Shown here piece after piece: positions 37,622 through 48,339 of a stretch of 64,000 nt of DNA; the stretch's first letter is position 1; the number at the start of each line of letters is the position of its first letter. A program made the position numbers and the translations under genes. The notes beneath the pieces were generated by a model. That model searched no databases, had not been told where the DNA came from, and was given only the letters and a program-made list of their open reading frames with translations. Source of the stretch: Rhizophagus clarus (lineage: Eukaryota; Glomeromycota; Glomeromycetes; Glomerales; Glomeraceae); contig BLAL01000324.1 of NCBI GenBank assembly GCA_015698045.1, forward strand, positions 704,501-768,500. Direction: 5' to 3'.

Positions 37622-38431
37622 ATGCCGTTATTTGATGAAAATGTACGTAATTAAATTACAAAATTATGTTTTACGTTTTTATATAAAGGTCATATTAATT
37701 TTTTTCTTTTCTTTTTTTTTTTCTTAAAGAGCAATAAGACTATCGTACACGGTATGAAAAAATGGAAAAATCGGCATAACCGGTTCGTAAAGATTAGTAA
37801 ATTAATCCCGAATTATACGCCAAAACAAATTGCTTCTCAGTAGGTTTCAAGTTCTTTAAATTTGATTTTTATCGTTTTTTTTTTTTTTTTTTTTTGACAG
37901 AAAAACAATTCTTTATTTACCAAATTTATAAAATTGAATTTAGCTGGAAGAATTATCTTGATCCAAATTGTAAAAAAATACTATATTTTCAATATTTTGT
38001 CTTTTGTTTTAGTTATATTTTTCAAAATTTTAATTTTTATAAACCTTTTACTTTGATAAGTATGTCTTGACGCCTTAGAGAACGAAGAAAAAAATTTTAT
38101 CGTTGAATGGATTCAAAAACATCGAACTTCGAGTGGTGTCATTCATTGGAAATATGTAGTTAACGATTTAAAACTTCGATTTGGTAAGCGACACTCCGAA
38201 AACAAGGTCAAAAACTATTGGAATTCAAGAAGAAAGACTTACTTAAGAAAATCTAAGAACGAAAAACAAAAACAAAGAAAATTTAAATCTCAAGAACAAG
38301 AAGAGTTTAGTTCCGAAAAGCATGAATTCATTTTCCATTTTGTTACTTCCGAAGATTTTTTTCTTCCAAAAAGTCCTAAAGCTCACTCAAAAATTTCTAT
38401 TGCATCCCTTTTAAATTATAATAACTTGTGA
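37622..38431 (+). CDS. Myb-like DNA-binding protein C
   Basis: Exons 37622-37642 (MPLFDEN), 37730-37839, 37944-37969 and 38061-38431; 175 residues; all GT..AG. Exon 2 reads SNKTIVHGMKKWKNRHNRFV and ends YTPKQIASQ; the 26-nt exon 3 gives HWKNYLDPN; exon 4 begins LCLDALENEEKNFIVEWIQK, continues with IHWKYVVNDLKLRFGKRHS and KVKNYWNSRRK, then a Lys/Gln-rich stretch and the tail KISIASLLNYNNL shared with gene B. Tryptophans at the usual Myb positions and the K-V-K-N-x-W-N-S helix mark a two-repeat Myb-type DNA-binding domain. The exon borders were set by alignment to the six paralogues here; the 3-base ambiguity at the exon 2 acceptor (AAAG/AG) does not alter the frame call. Gene looks intact. Confidence 0.85.
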
Positions 38432-38434
38432 AAT

Positions 38435-39120
38435 AATTAGTAAAAACGAATTTCTCTATACGAGTTTTACTTTTTATTATATAATATATTTCCTTTACTT
38501 ATTGACCATAAATATTTAACGGAGTCATTTAATTTATGCTATTCATTCTGTACGTTTTCCTATGCTTTTACATTTTTTACGTTTTATATTATTTTTATCT
38601 ATTTCATTTACTTTATTTACGTTATTTATGTTAGTTAGACGTTTCATTTTATCATGTATTATATAGATAGACAAATTCATTATGGACTATTTAAATCAAT
38701 AAAATAAAATTTTCTTATAAATTAAGTCACGAGAACCATTTTCTATTTGTGGATCGATCGGTAAAAATTGTCGGCTTTTTGCAACCATGTCACATAATTT
38801 TCTGGTAAACACGGTAGAATTCAGTAAAATTAGAAACATACTCAGGGGTCAATTTTTAAATTTTACCGGATTTTTCAAGATGTCACATTATAAATCACAG
38901 ATTCCCTTTTTTTGTATCATACTTATTTCTATTAAGGCAATTCATTGATTGATTATATTAGAAATATCACCTTTTTAAATTAAACTGTTAATACTATTAT
39001 ATACGGTTTTAAAAATTGTTTATTACCGTTCCAATATTGCATTATTCGACACCAATTATAATAATTTTTCATTAAAAAAGATTTTAGTTAATTTACTTTG
39101 TGCAATCAATAAATCATGAG

Positions 39121-39151
<31 letters not shown>

Positions 39152-40805
39152 CTTATTATATTTTCTTCCGTTTCATATTGTGTGAGTTCTTTTGTTACAA
39201 AATAAGCAAATGAGTAAATGGCTAATTCACGTAAGGACTTCCCTGTTAAATTTAGAAAGCTTTACATTTCTTGCCTGAGCTTTTAAATATATTTTAAAAA
39301 ATTGACGTTCATTGACATTTGACGATCAAGATATTTTATTTGTGATTAATTTTAGACAAGCCCGTGTTTCTTGAACGATAAATGTTCTAATAATTGACTC
39401 AACTTTTTTTTTTTAAAAAAAAAAGCCGTGAATCTGACCCATAATGAGAACTTTTCCACAATATAACAGTAATAATCGGCTCAAACTTTTTTTTACTTAA
39501 AAAAAAAAAATTATTTAGTCCAAAATATATATATTAATATACATATTGTGGTTTACATTGAAGAAAATTCCAATTATAGACCTATTATAAACCATTTAAT
39601 TATTGAAAAAAAAAATTCCAGGGGATGCATGCACTGTAGCATAATTACGGTTTCAAGTACATATGCATCAATAGAAATGAATGACAAAACCGTCTGATCT
39701 ATTTTAGCATGATGGTTAATATCATGATGACATATTATTATGTTTCGATTGTATGGACGATGTAGGTTTCGCTTATAATGATATTGATTGTGTTTCATTT
39801 AATGAATTGTATTAAATAAAAGAAGTATTCGGCTTTAAAATTTGCCTGGATAATTTGACATTGATATTTATGGTTTAGTTTGTGTCTGCCGAATATGATT
39901 ATAGAAGAAAAAAATATGTATGTAAAGATACTAAAGGTCGTTAGATTAAAAAAGAATTTCTTTTTTTTTCGATATAATTCTCTACTGCGTTCTAAACAGA
40001 GAAATGCAATTGCAATTGAAGAATCTAATTACATCATTTAGAGTTCAAAGATTAACGAATAAAATAAAAAAAAAAACATATGATGTTGATTTAGCTTGAT
40101 TTCTTAAATTAAACCATATATCATCAACTGTTGCGTGCTCATCACAACAAATTTCTTCATATCTAAAGAATAACCAAAAATGTCAAAGATGTTATAACTT
40201 TATAAATAGTAGCTTGAATTTTTACCTAGTAATATATAGATCAAAGTTAAAAAGTTAAAATAAAATAAAAATAGAATGTATATGTTTTTTACTATAAAGT
40301 TTATAATTTTTCGGAATAATCCGATGGTTGGAACAATTCAGTATAAAAATATTTGCAGTAAATTATTTTTAAGTTAGGTAATAGATTACTCCAATTAAGT
40401 AATATAGAATCATTGCTTTAAAAGTTCTAAAGTATGCATATGCAAATTAGACTTTAAATGAATAAAGTCCGTAATAATTTTATTTTATTTTACCCAATCA
40501 CAAAAAAATTCTCACAAAAATAGAATTAGAAAAGTTCTTAAATTGATTTAATTGGAATTTTATCATAAGCATTCATTTGTGCATATATGATGGCGTTACA
40601 AATATTACGCAATACTTTCATTAGCGCGAAAAATTTAACAATAGCAAAAAAGATCAGCTTTATTCATATCGTGACAATAAAATAAATTAGATATAAATAG
40701 AGCGAGAATAAAGCGTCTAGGAATTTTTATATCCTTTTCACTTTTTAAATTTTTAAAAAAAGGATTTATTAAAATTCAATTTGAATACTTATTTATTCTA
40801 ACAAT
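38435..40805. other. intergenic between Myb-like genes C and D
   Basis: No supported gene. Contains T-run/A-run foldbacks at 39122-39150 (T15 A14) and 39404-39424 (T11 A10). The 74-codon minus-strand frame at 39574-39798 has no domain or splice support. Confidence 0.5.
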
Positions 40806-40811
40806 AAGATT

Positions 40812-41525
40812 ATGCCACGACCAAGGAGAATAAAAAAAGGAATAATTTGTAGATTTAATTTGGATGTATGTTAAACAGTTTATCTTGAAAAAAAAAAAAA
40901 TGGATTTTAATTTTCTCTTTATTTTCTCTTTTAAATTATTTTATTATTAGAGTGAGAGAATCATAATTGACTACATGGCACAATGGGCTAGTCACGGAAA
41001 ACTTAATCGTAATCCTTTTGTGGAATTGAGTAAAATCATTCCTCACAGTCCCAAGCAAATCTGCCAGCAGTAAGTTTACTAAGTATAGTTTTTAAATATA
41101 AATAAAACTATAACTTTAATTTATTAACTATAAAATTTAGTTGGTGGAACAAGCTGGATCCACGACGTAAGTAAATCTTTAAATTTTTTTTAAAAAAATT
41201 TTTTTTTTTATACATAAAAATTTTAAGTAACTTTTTCTTTGCTTTAGTTATTCTAGTTAATAAGGTACCTTTTACGAATGAAGAAAAAGAATACATTTAC
41301 GGTTGGGTTGGGGACTATCTTTCTCTTAATAAGGAAAACATTCCATGGAAGACTTTACAATCGAAAATAGAAGAAGAATTTGGAAGATTTCGTTCTAGAA
41401 ACGACATAAAAAATATTTGGTACTCCAGGGAGAGAAGATTAGCCAGACAAGCGAAAAATATTCTTGAATCTCTAGATCTAGACGTCTTCGTTACGGAAGT
41501 CTTTAACGGAATGGACCAGTTATAA
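40812..41525 (+). CDS. Myb-like DNA-binding protein D
   Basis: Exons 40812-40865 (MPRPRRIKKGIICRFNLD), 40951-41069, 41141-41166 and 41248-41525; 158 residues. The first exon is longer and more basic than in the paralogues. Exon 2 encodes SERIIIDYMAQWASHGKLNR and ends PHSPKQICQQ; the 26-nt exon 3 gives HWWNKLDPR; exon 4 starts with PFTNEEKEYIYGWV, then IPWKTLQSKIEEEFGRFRS and DIKNIWYSRERR, ending in a short acidic tail. This is the most diverged member and the closest to a canonical Myb repeat, with three regularly spaced aromatic residues. Intron 3 contains T9-A7-T12 tracts. No break is seen. DNA binding inferred from family; target unknown. Confidence 0.82.
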
Positions 41526-41730
41526 CGGAATCACGTTTCTTTATTTTTACTTTTGTTTTTTTTCCCTAAAAAAAATATATATATTTTTTTATTCTTATTT
41601 ATATAAATATCATCTTTTATGTTGCTTATATTTCGTAAATTTCATGTAATTTTTAAATAAAGCATGATCTATTAGCCCTTTAATAAATAAAAATTGTTCT
41701 CTCGCAAAATAAAAAAAGTATATTATAGAA

Positions 41731-41858
41731 TTATTAGGCACGTAGTATTCAATATGGAGGTCAATGTGGAATGATTGGCTGTCATTGTGCCACTGCGTGG
41801 CACATGACAACAATCATGAAATATTGACCGTAATATTGCATAACGAAGTGCCTAATAA
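41731..41858. repeat. 128-nt foldback with about 62-bp arms
   Basis: TTATTAGGCAC at 41731 and GTGCCTAATAA ending at 41858 are outer arms. Inward, GGTCAAT pairs with ATTGACC, and the tip is GTGCCAC-TGC-GTGGCAC. Arms match over nearly their whole length with a few mismatches and single-base indels, and the loop is only three bases. It is either a very short palindromic MITE or a hairpin that would be transcribed as a long stem. The plus-strand frame at 41764-41982 crosses it and is not considered a gene. Confidence 0.8.
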
Positions 41859-41859
41859 T

Positions 41860-42340
41860 GGTTATATCCCTGGTAGTCTTAATGATCATGATAAATTGGA
41901 TACTACATCAATGTTAAAGCAAATTTGGGAATTATTTAGTTCTGATAATTGCTCTATTCTGATTATTCATCTAATTTTTTAATGTAAATATAAAGTAAAA
42001 ACCGGTTCTCTATAGTTCGTAATGCATATTATCATATCAGCAATAAATGATACCCGACAATTAATGACGTCTCATGCCGAATATGAGCAAAATAATTAGC
42101 ATCACGATCCTATGGAATACCGGATATAATAAAATAGACCTTTGTCTGAAATCATGTGGGAGCAATGCACCGCCGACCGTGATTAATCAACACACTTTTT
42201 TTCCAAAAATTTGTCAAATACTATAAAACAACAGAACAAGATTTGTAAAGGACGATATTCCCTTGGAATAAAAGGAAGTTATTTTGAAAAATGTTAAGTT
42301 TTACTTTGATTCAGATACTACTTATCAGATCAGTAGGACG
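41860..42340. other. intergenic, no supported gene
   Basis: Mixed-composition sequence; short frames only. Confidence 0.4.
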
Positions 42341-42344
42341 ATAG

Positions 42345-42491
42345 GAAGATTCTAGTATTGAGCATCGATATTCAGATTTTGCAGCTGTGGCAGCTGCTCT
42401 AGTAGGCATAAATGCGATTAAAATAACCATAGCGACATTAATAGGAGCTGCTGCAGTACTGCTGCTTTACTTCCGAGCACTATTTTTATGA
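42345..42491 (+). CDS. exon-like frame with transmembrane segment
   Basis: After a TAG acceptor at 42342-42344, a 48-codon frame reads EDSSIEHRYSDF, then an Ala-rich hydrophobic stretch (AAVAAALVGI and IATLIGAAAVLLLYF) and stops at TGA. Alanine and leucine codons are unusually GC-rich for this window. It could be the last exon of a small membrane protein, but no upstream exon was found, so the call is weak. Confidence 0.3.
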   Translation, partial: EDSSIEHRYSDFAAVAAALVGINAIKITIATLIGAAAVLLLYFRALFL

Positions 42492-42494
42492 TTA

Positions 42495-43690
42495 AGGATT
42501 TATTAGAGGAACCAAAAAAAGTTGTCGTCTATGATTGACCTCATTTAAATTATAACTTCACATTACGCGAGGATTTTTGTAGCGTATCTAGTAATACGAT
42601 TTGTAAAATTATTAAGAACGAAGAATCAAATCAAGTTTTTAATTTATAAAATTAAAAATTTGTTTATACACTTATAAATTGCACATTTTATGAATAATAA
42701 TAAATTCGTGTAGCTAGACTAGATTTATTGTATAAGTAGTATAACCATCATTAGCCACATCCTGGCTTCATAACTCTGATCAATTACGCCTAATCACGTG
42801 TCATCGTACGTGGAATTTATGTCCCTCAGTCAGAGACTCATAAAATTTCAAAAGCAAGTTTTCAAAAAGAAATTGAGATTTTTTGTCTCTGTCGAAATTA
42901 TGAGAATATATTGGACCAAGAAAATTTTAATCATGTGATTAAGGGTAGAGTGTATCTACGCCACAACATATATATGATTTTAGACTAAAAAATGTAGATC
43001 ATCACGTGACCCAAAACGAGCAAAATTTATGATTTCTCGCAAACTACCATATGAATTTTGTTAAATACACATTTAAAAAGAGTATAAACATGCGCTTCAT
43101 TTATTTATTAAAGTGTTTAACCATTTGCTATTAGTCTTTTTGAATGTATTTAGACTTTTAAAATCAAATATGACTAATAATAAAAAAATAAAATGGTATT
43201 AATAAAAAATTTTATTTGAATAAGTAAATGCACAATGATTTTTTGACATAAATATCCTTTTTTAATATACTATTAACTTGTAAGGTTTCATAAGTTTAAA
43301 GTTAATTTGAAGATATGTTCTCTAGGTGATTCGCAACTTACCATAGGAGATTCGCAACTTAATGACGACTTCATAGTGTAATATTTCGTTATAAGCCTTA
43401 TTTGTATTATACTTTACTAAAGTTTATTTGAAAGACTGAAACTCTAGCTTTCTAAAGAATACTTTTAAACAGTTTTTCATAAAATATTGAGTGAGTTTTC
43501 CTTGTAGCGAAGTAAAAAAAAAAACGATTTTTTTTTTTAGCCATATGATCAGCCATGTCGATCCCTCTACCCTTAAAGATTATCAGAATATTCATTTGGC
43601 CGGCAACCGGCATTCGGATTAGACTTAAAATTATCATGTAATTTTCTTAATTCCAGTAGCCTAATAAAATTTACGAATCCCTGCCCCAGT
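42495..43690. other. intergenic, no supported gene
   Basis: Contains a short direct repeat GATTCGCAACTTA at 43327-43339 and 43349-43361, and two CACGTG-containing sites (42795, 42994). Nothing else supported. Confidence 0.45.
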
Positions 43691-43699
43691 ACACATTGG

Positions 43700-44470
43700 A
43701 GTCCTGTTCTACACCAACCACTCCTTTGACCAATCCGAACATGTGATCAAAATCAGAATTGAGTTTGCTGATCACTGATCGCAAAATTTCCGACAATAAC
43801 CAATTAACACGTTTGTTTTTGCTTATTTTTAAATTGAGATCAAAAAAAAATTCTACTTTTTTGTAGAATTATATGAATGTGGATTGGCCAACTCCGACAT
43901 CCTTGTTACATCCAAAGGGCTAGTTTGTGCGGCAACAGATCTAAGTGTAGTAGACGTAACTACATTAACTGCAAAATAGCAATTAAAAACGAGTCATGAG
44001 TATAATGTTACGCGCACGAAAACCCAATAGGTCCGTTGTCAAACCTTTGGAACCTCCAGCCACCGTTGACCTATACAACGTATGGCCTTTAGAACATCCA
44101 GACCAACGATTCCCGGACATCGTCAGTAAATATTGGTACCTCCAGTTCCTTCAGTTTCACCAACAACTCTCGAGTTGGACCAGACTCAAAGGTGGCTGAA
44201 GGATCCCCCTTTTGACTTCGACCCTAGCCTAGGACATTGTTCTCCTGCTAACTCCATTTGTCACCACTATCTATGTGACCATCAGATCCTTTGCAAAACT
44301 TAAGGGCGCTTTACAGATCAACTACTATATCGGCAAAATGATGAATTTGAACCCGATGACTCATATTCAGGTACCATAAATGGCTCCACTTTCGAAGATA
44401 ATCTCGGATCCAAAATTGTAATTTGTAAAAAGTTTTCTGTACACGTCATGACTAACAATGAAATGTCAGA
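43700..44470 (+). pseudogene. higher-GC coding fossil, possibly retroelement-derived
   Basis: Base composition rises clearly above the surroundings, and protein-like segments (Pro-rich KPLEPPATVDLYNVWPLEHP; later DPPFDFDPSLGHCSPA) occur on the plus strand. It looks broken. The composition and lack of introns suggest an old element, but no reverse transcriptase, protease or end repeats were identified, so the family is not assigned. Confidence 0.3.
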
Positions 44471-44474
44471 TTAG

Positions 44475-45030
44475 TAAAACATTAATAAGTACCTTGAGAT
44501 ATGAAAACCGAATTTATAACTTTGTTTCGCCTTACTCGTTAAATTTGTGACATGTCACATGACCGATATATCAAGTGGAAGGAGGAGTTAAAAGTAAGGA
44601 AAATCCAATGCATGATAACTAAGGTCTATTGCATAAAAAATTATAAGTCCAACTAATACAATTATTTAAGTGTGAGAATTGTTTGGCTGGTGGGATATGA
44701 AATATTGAGAAGGTAGACCTGAATCAGATGCACAAGGAGAATGAGATAATTTGCCATCATGAGGTGGTAAAGCTGTGTAAATTGCGATTGTAATATTTTC
44801 TTTTTCTATACATTCACTAATATGATGATGAGATTTTTTCTTTTTTTGATCAGAAGAATCAAGAATGTAAGAAAGAATTTTTGAGATGCACATGTGATTT
44901 TTCCATTAAAGGAAACATTGCGAGCATTCCAAATAGATTTATACCCGGGACACCGACGTTAAAAATTTTGGGTGGATCGAAACAATTTTGAGATAAGGAT
45001 TACTTTCAAGTAGAGGTCAAAATTCAAAAG
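44475..45030. other. intergenic, no supported gene
   Basis: The minus-strand frame at 44666-44893 has no recognisable domain. Confidence 0.35.
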
Positions 45031-45034
45031 GAAA

Positions 45035-45215
45035 TTCATGTGCGCATTGCACACATGATATCTTTTGATTACGTGCGGATTTTTATGAGTTATGTGCGCA
45101 CCATATAATCGAATAAACTAAGTAATGAATTATAATGTACGCTACTATTATTAAAAAACCCAATTTTACAATTTGTGGGCGAATTTTAAGGTCATGTGCG
45201 GAGCGCACATTACGC
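45035..45215. repeat. cluster of ATGTGCG palindromes
   Basis: ATGTGCGCATTGCACACAT (45038-45056) is an imperfect palindrome; TATGTGCGCACCATA follows near 45089; ATGTGCG-GAG-CGCACAT (45194-45210) is a perfect 7-bp stem with a 3-base loop. The spacing suggests a remnant element with subterminal palindromes rather than chance. Confidence 0.6.
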
Positions 45216-45229
45216 AATTCAATTTTTTT

Positions 45230-46155
45230 ATTCCTATTCAGTCGAATCAGATAAATAATAATAATGGTAGATCGACAAATCAGATATTACATAATATTTC
45301 AAATGATCATTTTAATCGTGAACCATTTGACGCGAATATTACAATAAATAAATGTTATTATCTAAATGAAAAAGTGCTTATCCTAATGAATACAGATATT
45401 ATAAAAAATATATATACAGTATAAGGGGGAATAATTTATAATTTATTACCAGTTGTTTTACGAGTTTAATACCTTAATGAATAAAATAAATGGTCAGCAA
45501 TGATTTACATTTCATTTAAAAATTGATTGGCGAATAACGAAACGTAAGCTATTAATTATAAATTTATCTCAATGAGAATGAATGAAATTTGGATTTGTGA
45601 TCACCAAAAATGAATTATGAAAGGTAAATGATAATGATAAATGTCCATTATTATTTATGACCGACGATCTTAATAGGTAATAAATAATAAAAAGATCATC
45701 GTAAACAATTATTATCTGATTTCCCCTTCTTTATCAGAATCTGTAGATAAGTATAAAATTTATTCGACAATAGACAAAGATGTAATGCATTGTTATTTAG
45801 AGAAAATTAGAGAAATTATCCTGATTTGGATTTTGGATTTTAGAATTTGTAATGATTTAATCATCCCTTACTTTATTCTCATCAAATAAGGAAATAGAAC
45901 AAAGAGATTTTAAAGATTACTAAATGGTATATTGTGATGATATGCACATAATTCTTATCTTATTAATAATTGATTTGGAAACTGATCGATCTGAAGTATC
46001 AATAATTTTAAATACCCTATTTTTTTATTTAATAAGCGATTTTTTATCACCACCCAAATTTTACTTTAGTAGAGAAAAAAAAAATCATCTCAAATTTTAT
46101 TTGAAGATAAGCATATTCTCTATACTTTTTCAACTTTTTGGAACTACAATAAATA
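45230..46155. other. intergenic upstream of Myb-like gene E
   Basis: An Asn-rich open frame at 45221-45424 (SNQINNNNGRSTNQILHNI) is protein-like but starts without ATG and has no splice partner. The 113-codon frame at 45924-46265 overlaps exon 1 of gene E out of frame and is rejected. Confidence 0.35.
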
Positions 46156-46158
46156 ACC

Positions 46159-46857
46159 ATGTGCTCCAAATCGGTTTTTACCGTGGAAGTACGTCAATAA
46201 GAAAGATCATCAAGAAAAAAAATTGTTTTTTTTGGTCTATTAATAATAAGGTTTTTTTATCGTAGGAAGATGAACAGATCATTGGTTATATGAAAATTTA
46301 TGGCAAACTCCCCAATCATTTCACAACTATTAGTGGATTAATGCTAGGAAAGTTTACTAACAATCAAATCTCTGAACGGTAATAATAATTTGTCAAGTAA
46401 AAAAAAATATTTACGTTTTTTAAAAAAATAAAAATAATAAAAATAAATTTCTACATTTATAGTTGGAGAAATTATCTCAATCCGGAATGTAAATAAGTCT
46501 TTTAATAATACTTTTTTATCTTAAAAAAAAATAATTTTATAATAAATATGCATTATTAAATTAGTATGTAAAGAAGACTTGGGTTTTTACGAAAAAGTCA
46601 TTATTGACTATGAAGTTCAGACAATTCTAGTTTCAAGCGATACAATCCGCTGGAGAAATATAATTCAAGAATTGTACAGACTGTTTGGCAAGCTTTATTC
46701 TGAGAATAAAGTCAAAAATTATTGGAACTCGAAATACCGAAAAAGGGCGACGAAATATATAAAAGGCGACGCAAAGAAGGAAAACGAACTGAAAACGGAA
46801 CCCAAATATCCAAAATATTCGAAAGGCAAAAAAAATAAAGCGTATAAACCTTATTAA
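46159..46857 (+). CDS. Myb-like DNA-binding protein E
   Basis: Exons 46159-46188 (MCSKSVFTVE), 46266-46378, 46463-46488 and 46565-46857; 153 residues; introns of 76-84 nt, GT..AG. Exon 2 encodes EDEQIIGYMKIYGKLPNHFT and ends FTNNQISER; exon 3 gives RWRNYLNPE, the clearest Myb recognition helix of the set (Q-I-S-E-R-W-R-N-Y-L-N-P). Exon 4 begins LCKEDLGFYEKVIIDYEVQ, carries IRWRNIIQELYRLFGKLYS and KVKNYWNSKYRK, and ends in a Lys/Tyr-rich basic tail. The frame of the second minus-strand overlap is a shadow. Gene E lies about 0.77 kb upstream of gene F in the same direction, the tightest pair in the family. Start codon chosen by the acidic ending of exon 1. Confidence 0.85.
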
Positions 46858-46859
46858 GA

Positions 46860-47625
46860 TACAGTGCAAATGTAGTTTTTGTGATTATTTTATTTATCAC
46901 CCTTGTTATCACACTATCATACTTCTGTAAATATTTCCTTATTTTTATTTTTGACTGGTTTAAAAATCGTGTTTTGTATTTTTGCTAAAAAGAAAAAAAA
47001 TAATTGATTTTTGTGTAAAATTTAAAATACACAAAGAAAAGTAATTATAATAATAATAATTTTTTGCAGGGGTAAAAAATCACTCGTAAAATCTTTTATT
47101 GTTCAATTATAACAAATATTATTATGTAAAGAACTAAAAAGATGAACTATCCTAAATATATACATTAGAGTGAAATCATTGAAAATTAAATGTTCATAAT
47201 CTGTACCTTTGACTTTCAAAATGCAATTTACAGTATCATTGTAGGTCGATCCCCAGCCATTGTGAATAAAAAGGGGCACAGCAAGTATAGGAATAAGTAT
47301 TTGTGACTAAATGTACAACATGAAAAGATGAGATAAAAATTTATAAATTTATTGTAATAATAAATGCAATAATAATAAATGATATTTTTAAATAATCATA
47401 TCACACCTCAAGTACAGTAACATTTTGGTAGATCACATTCTATAAATATAAATCCATCCTGTCACTTTTTCTGGCCAGTCTTTTTAGCTGTAATTTGCAG
47501 ATTTTAATAAACAACATTTCTATCGCCTTTTAACATATCCATATTAAATGAATCTTGTCATTGGTAAACCTTTTACGAAACTAACATCCAAAGAACAAAC
47601 AAAATTTCTTTTATTTTTTTGACGA
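46860..47625. other. intergenic between Myb-like genes E and F
   Basis: AT-rich spacer; no gene, tRNA or element supported. Confidence 0.5.
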
Positions 47626-47627
47626 TC

Positions 47628-48335
47628 ATGCGGCATAAAGGAGTTTTATTCCATGAAAAAGTAAATACTATTATGTCGCTCAAATCATAATAACTCGGGT
47701 AACAGACCAGAGTAAGGTACCTAATAATAGCAAAATACGGATGTATTTTAATTTATATAAAAAATGTTTTTATTATAGGATAACAGGAATATCATTCGTC
47801 TTATGAAAAAATGTGGTGGATATAATAACCGATTCGTAAGAATTAGTGAAGAAATGCCGTATTTTACCGCAAAACAAATTTCTGAACAGTAAATGATAAA
47901 AAATAAAATTTTTTTTTCTTTACAAAACTTTTTAAAAAAAAAAATAAATTTCTTATTTTTTATTTTTTTTTTTTTTTTTTCATAAATTTTTTTAGTTGGA
48001 GAAATAGTCTCAATCCAGATTGTACGTTGCAAAATTTATCTTTAATAGTCTTTATTATAGTTTATTCATTTTAACCCATTTTTATCCCATATATTGTCAT
48101 TTTTTAATTAGTATGTCACGATCCTTTAAGTGACCGGGAAAAAAAATTCATTATTATACGAGCCATGAAGTACAAAAATAGTAGCGGTATCATTCGTTGG
48201 AAAGTTATAATTTGTGATTTGGAAAGAAAATTTGGCAAGCTTCGGTCTGAAAATAAAATCAAAAATTATTGGAATTCAACTCCTTTAGGAATAAAAGGAA
48301 AAGAACGAAAAGCACGAAAGCAAAAAAAGAATTAA
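47628..48335 (+). CDS. Myb-like DNA-binding protein F
   Basis: Exons 47628-47660 (MRHKGVLFHEK), 47779-47888, 47996-48021 and 48112-48335; 130 residues, the shortest member. Exon 2 encodes DNRNIIRLMKKCGGYNNRFV and ends YFTAKQISEQ; exon 3 gives HWRNSLNPD; exon 4 begins LCHDPLSDREKKFIIIRAMK, then IIRWKVIICDLERKFGKLRS and KIKNYWNS, with a short Lys/Arg-rich end (KGKERKARKQKKN). It lacks the long tail seen in B, C and G. Intron 2 holds a poly-T run of about 20. All junctions are GT..AG, and intron phases equal those of the other members. Likely a nuclear DNA-binding protein. Confidence 0.83.
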
Positions 48336-48339
48336 AAAC

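Noticed and set aside
37457-37654. 65-codon plus-strand frame
   Set aside because: Overlaps exon 1 of Myb-like gene C in another frame; composition is from T-runs.
41764-41982. 72-codon plus-strand frame
   Set aside because: Starts inside the 128-nt foldback and has no splice or domain support.
46633-46912. Two minus-strand frames over gene E
   Set aside because: Antisense shadows of exon 4 of Myb-like gene E.
47190-47300. tRNA suggested by GGTCGATCCCC near 47245
   Set aside because: Only a B-box-like match; no A box, no acceptor stem pairing on either strand.
47748-48032. 94-codon minus-strand frame
   Set aside because: Antisense to exons 2-3 of Myb-like gene F and its T-rich intron.
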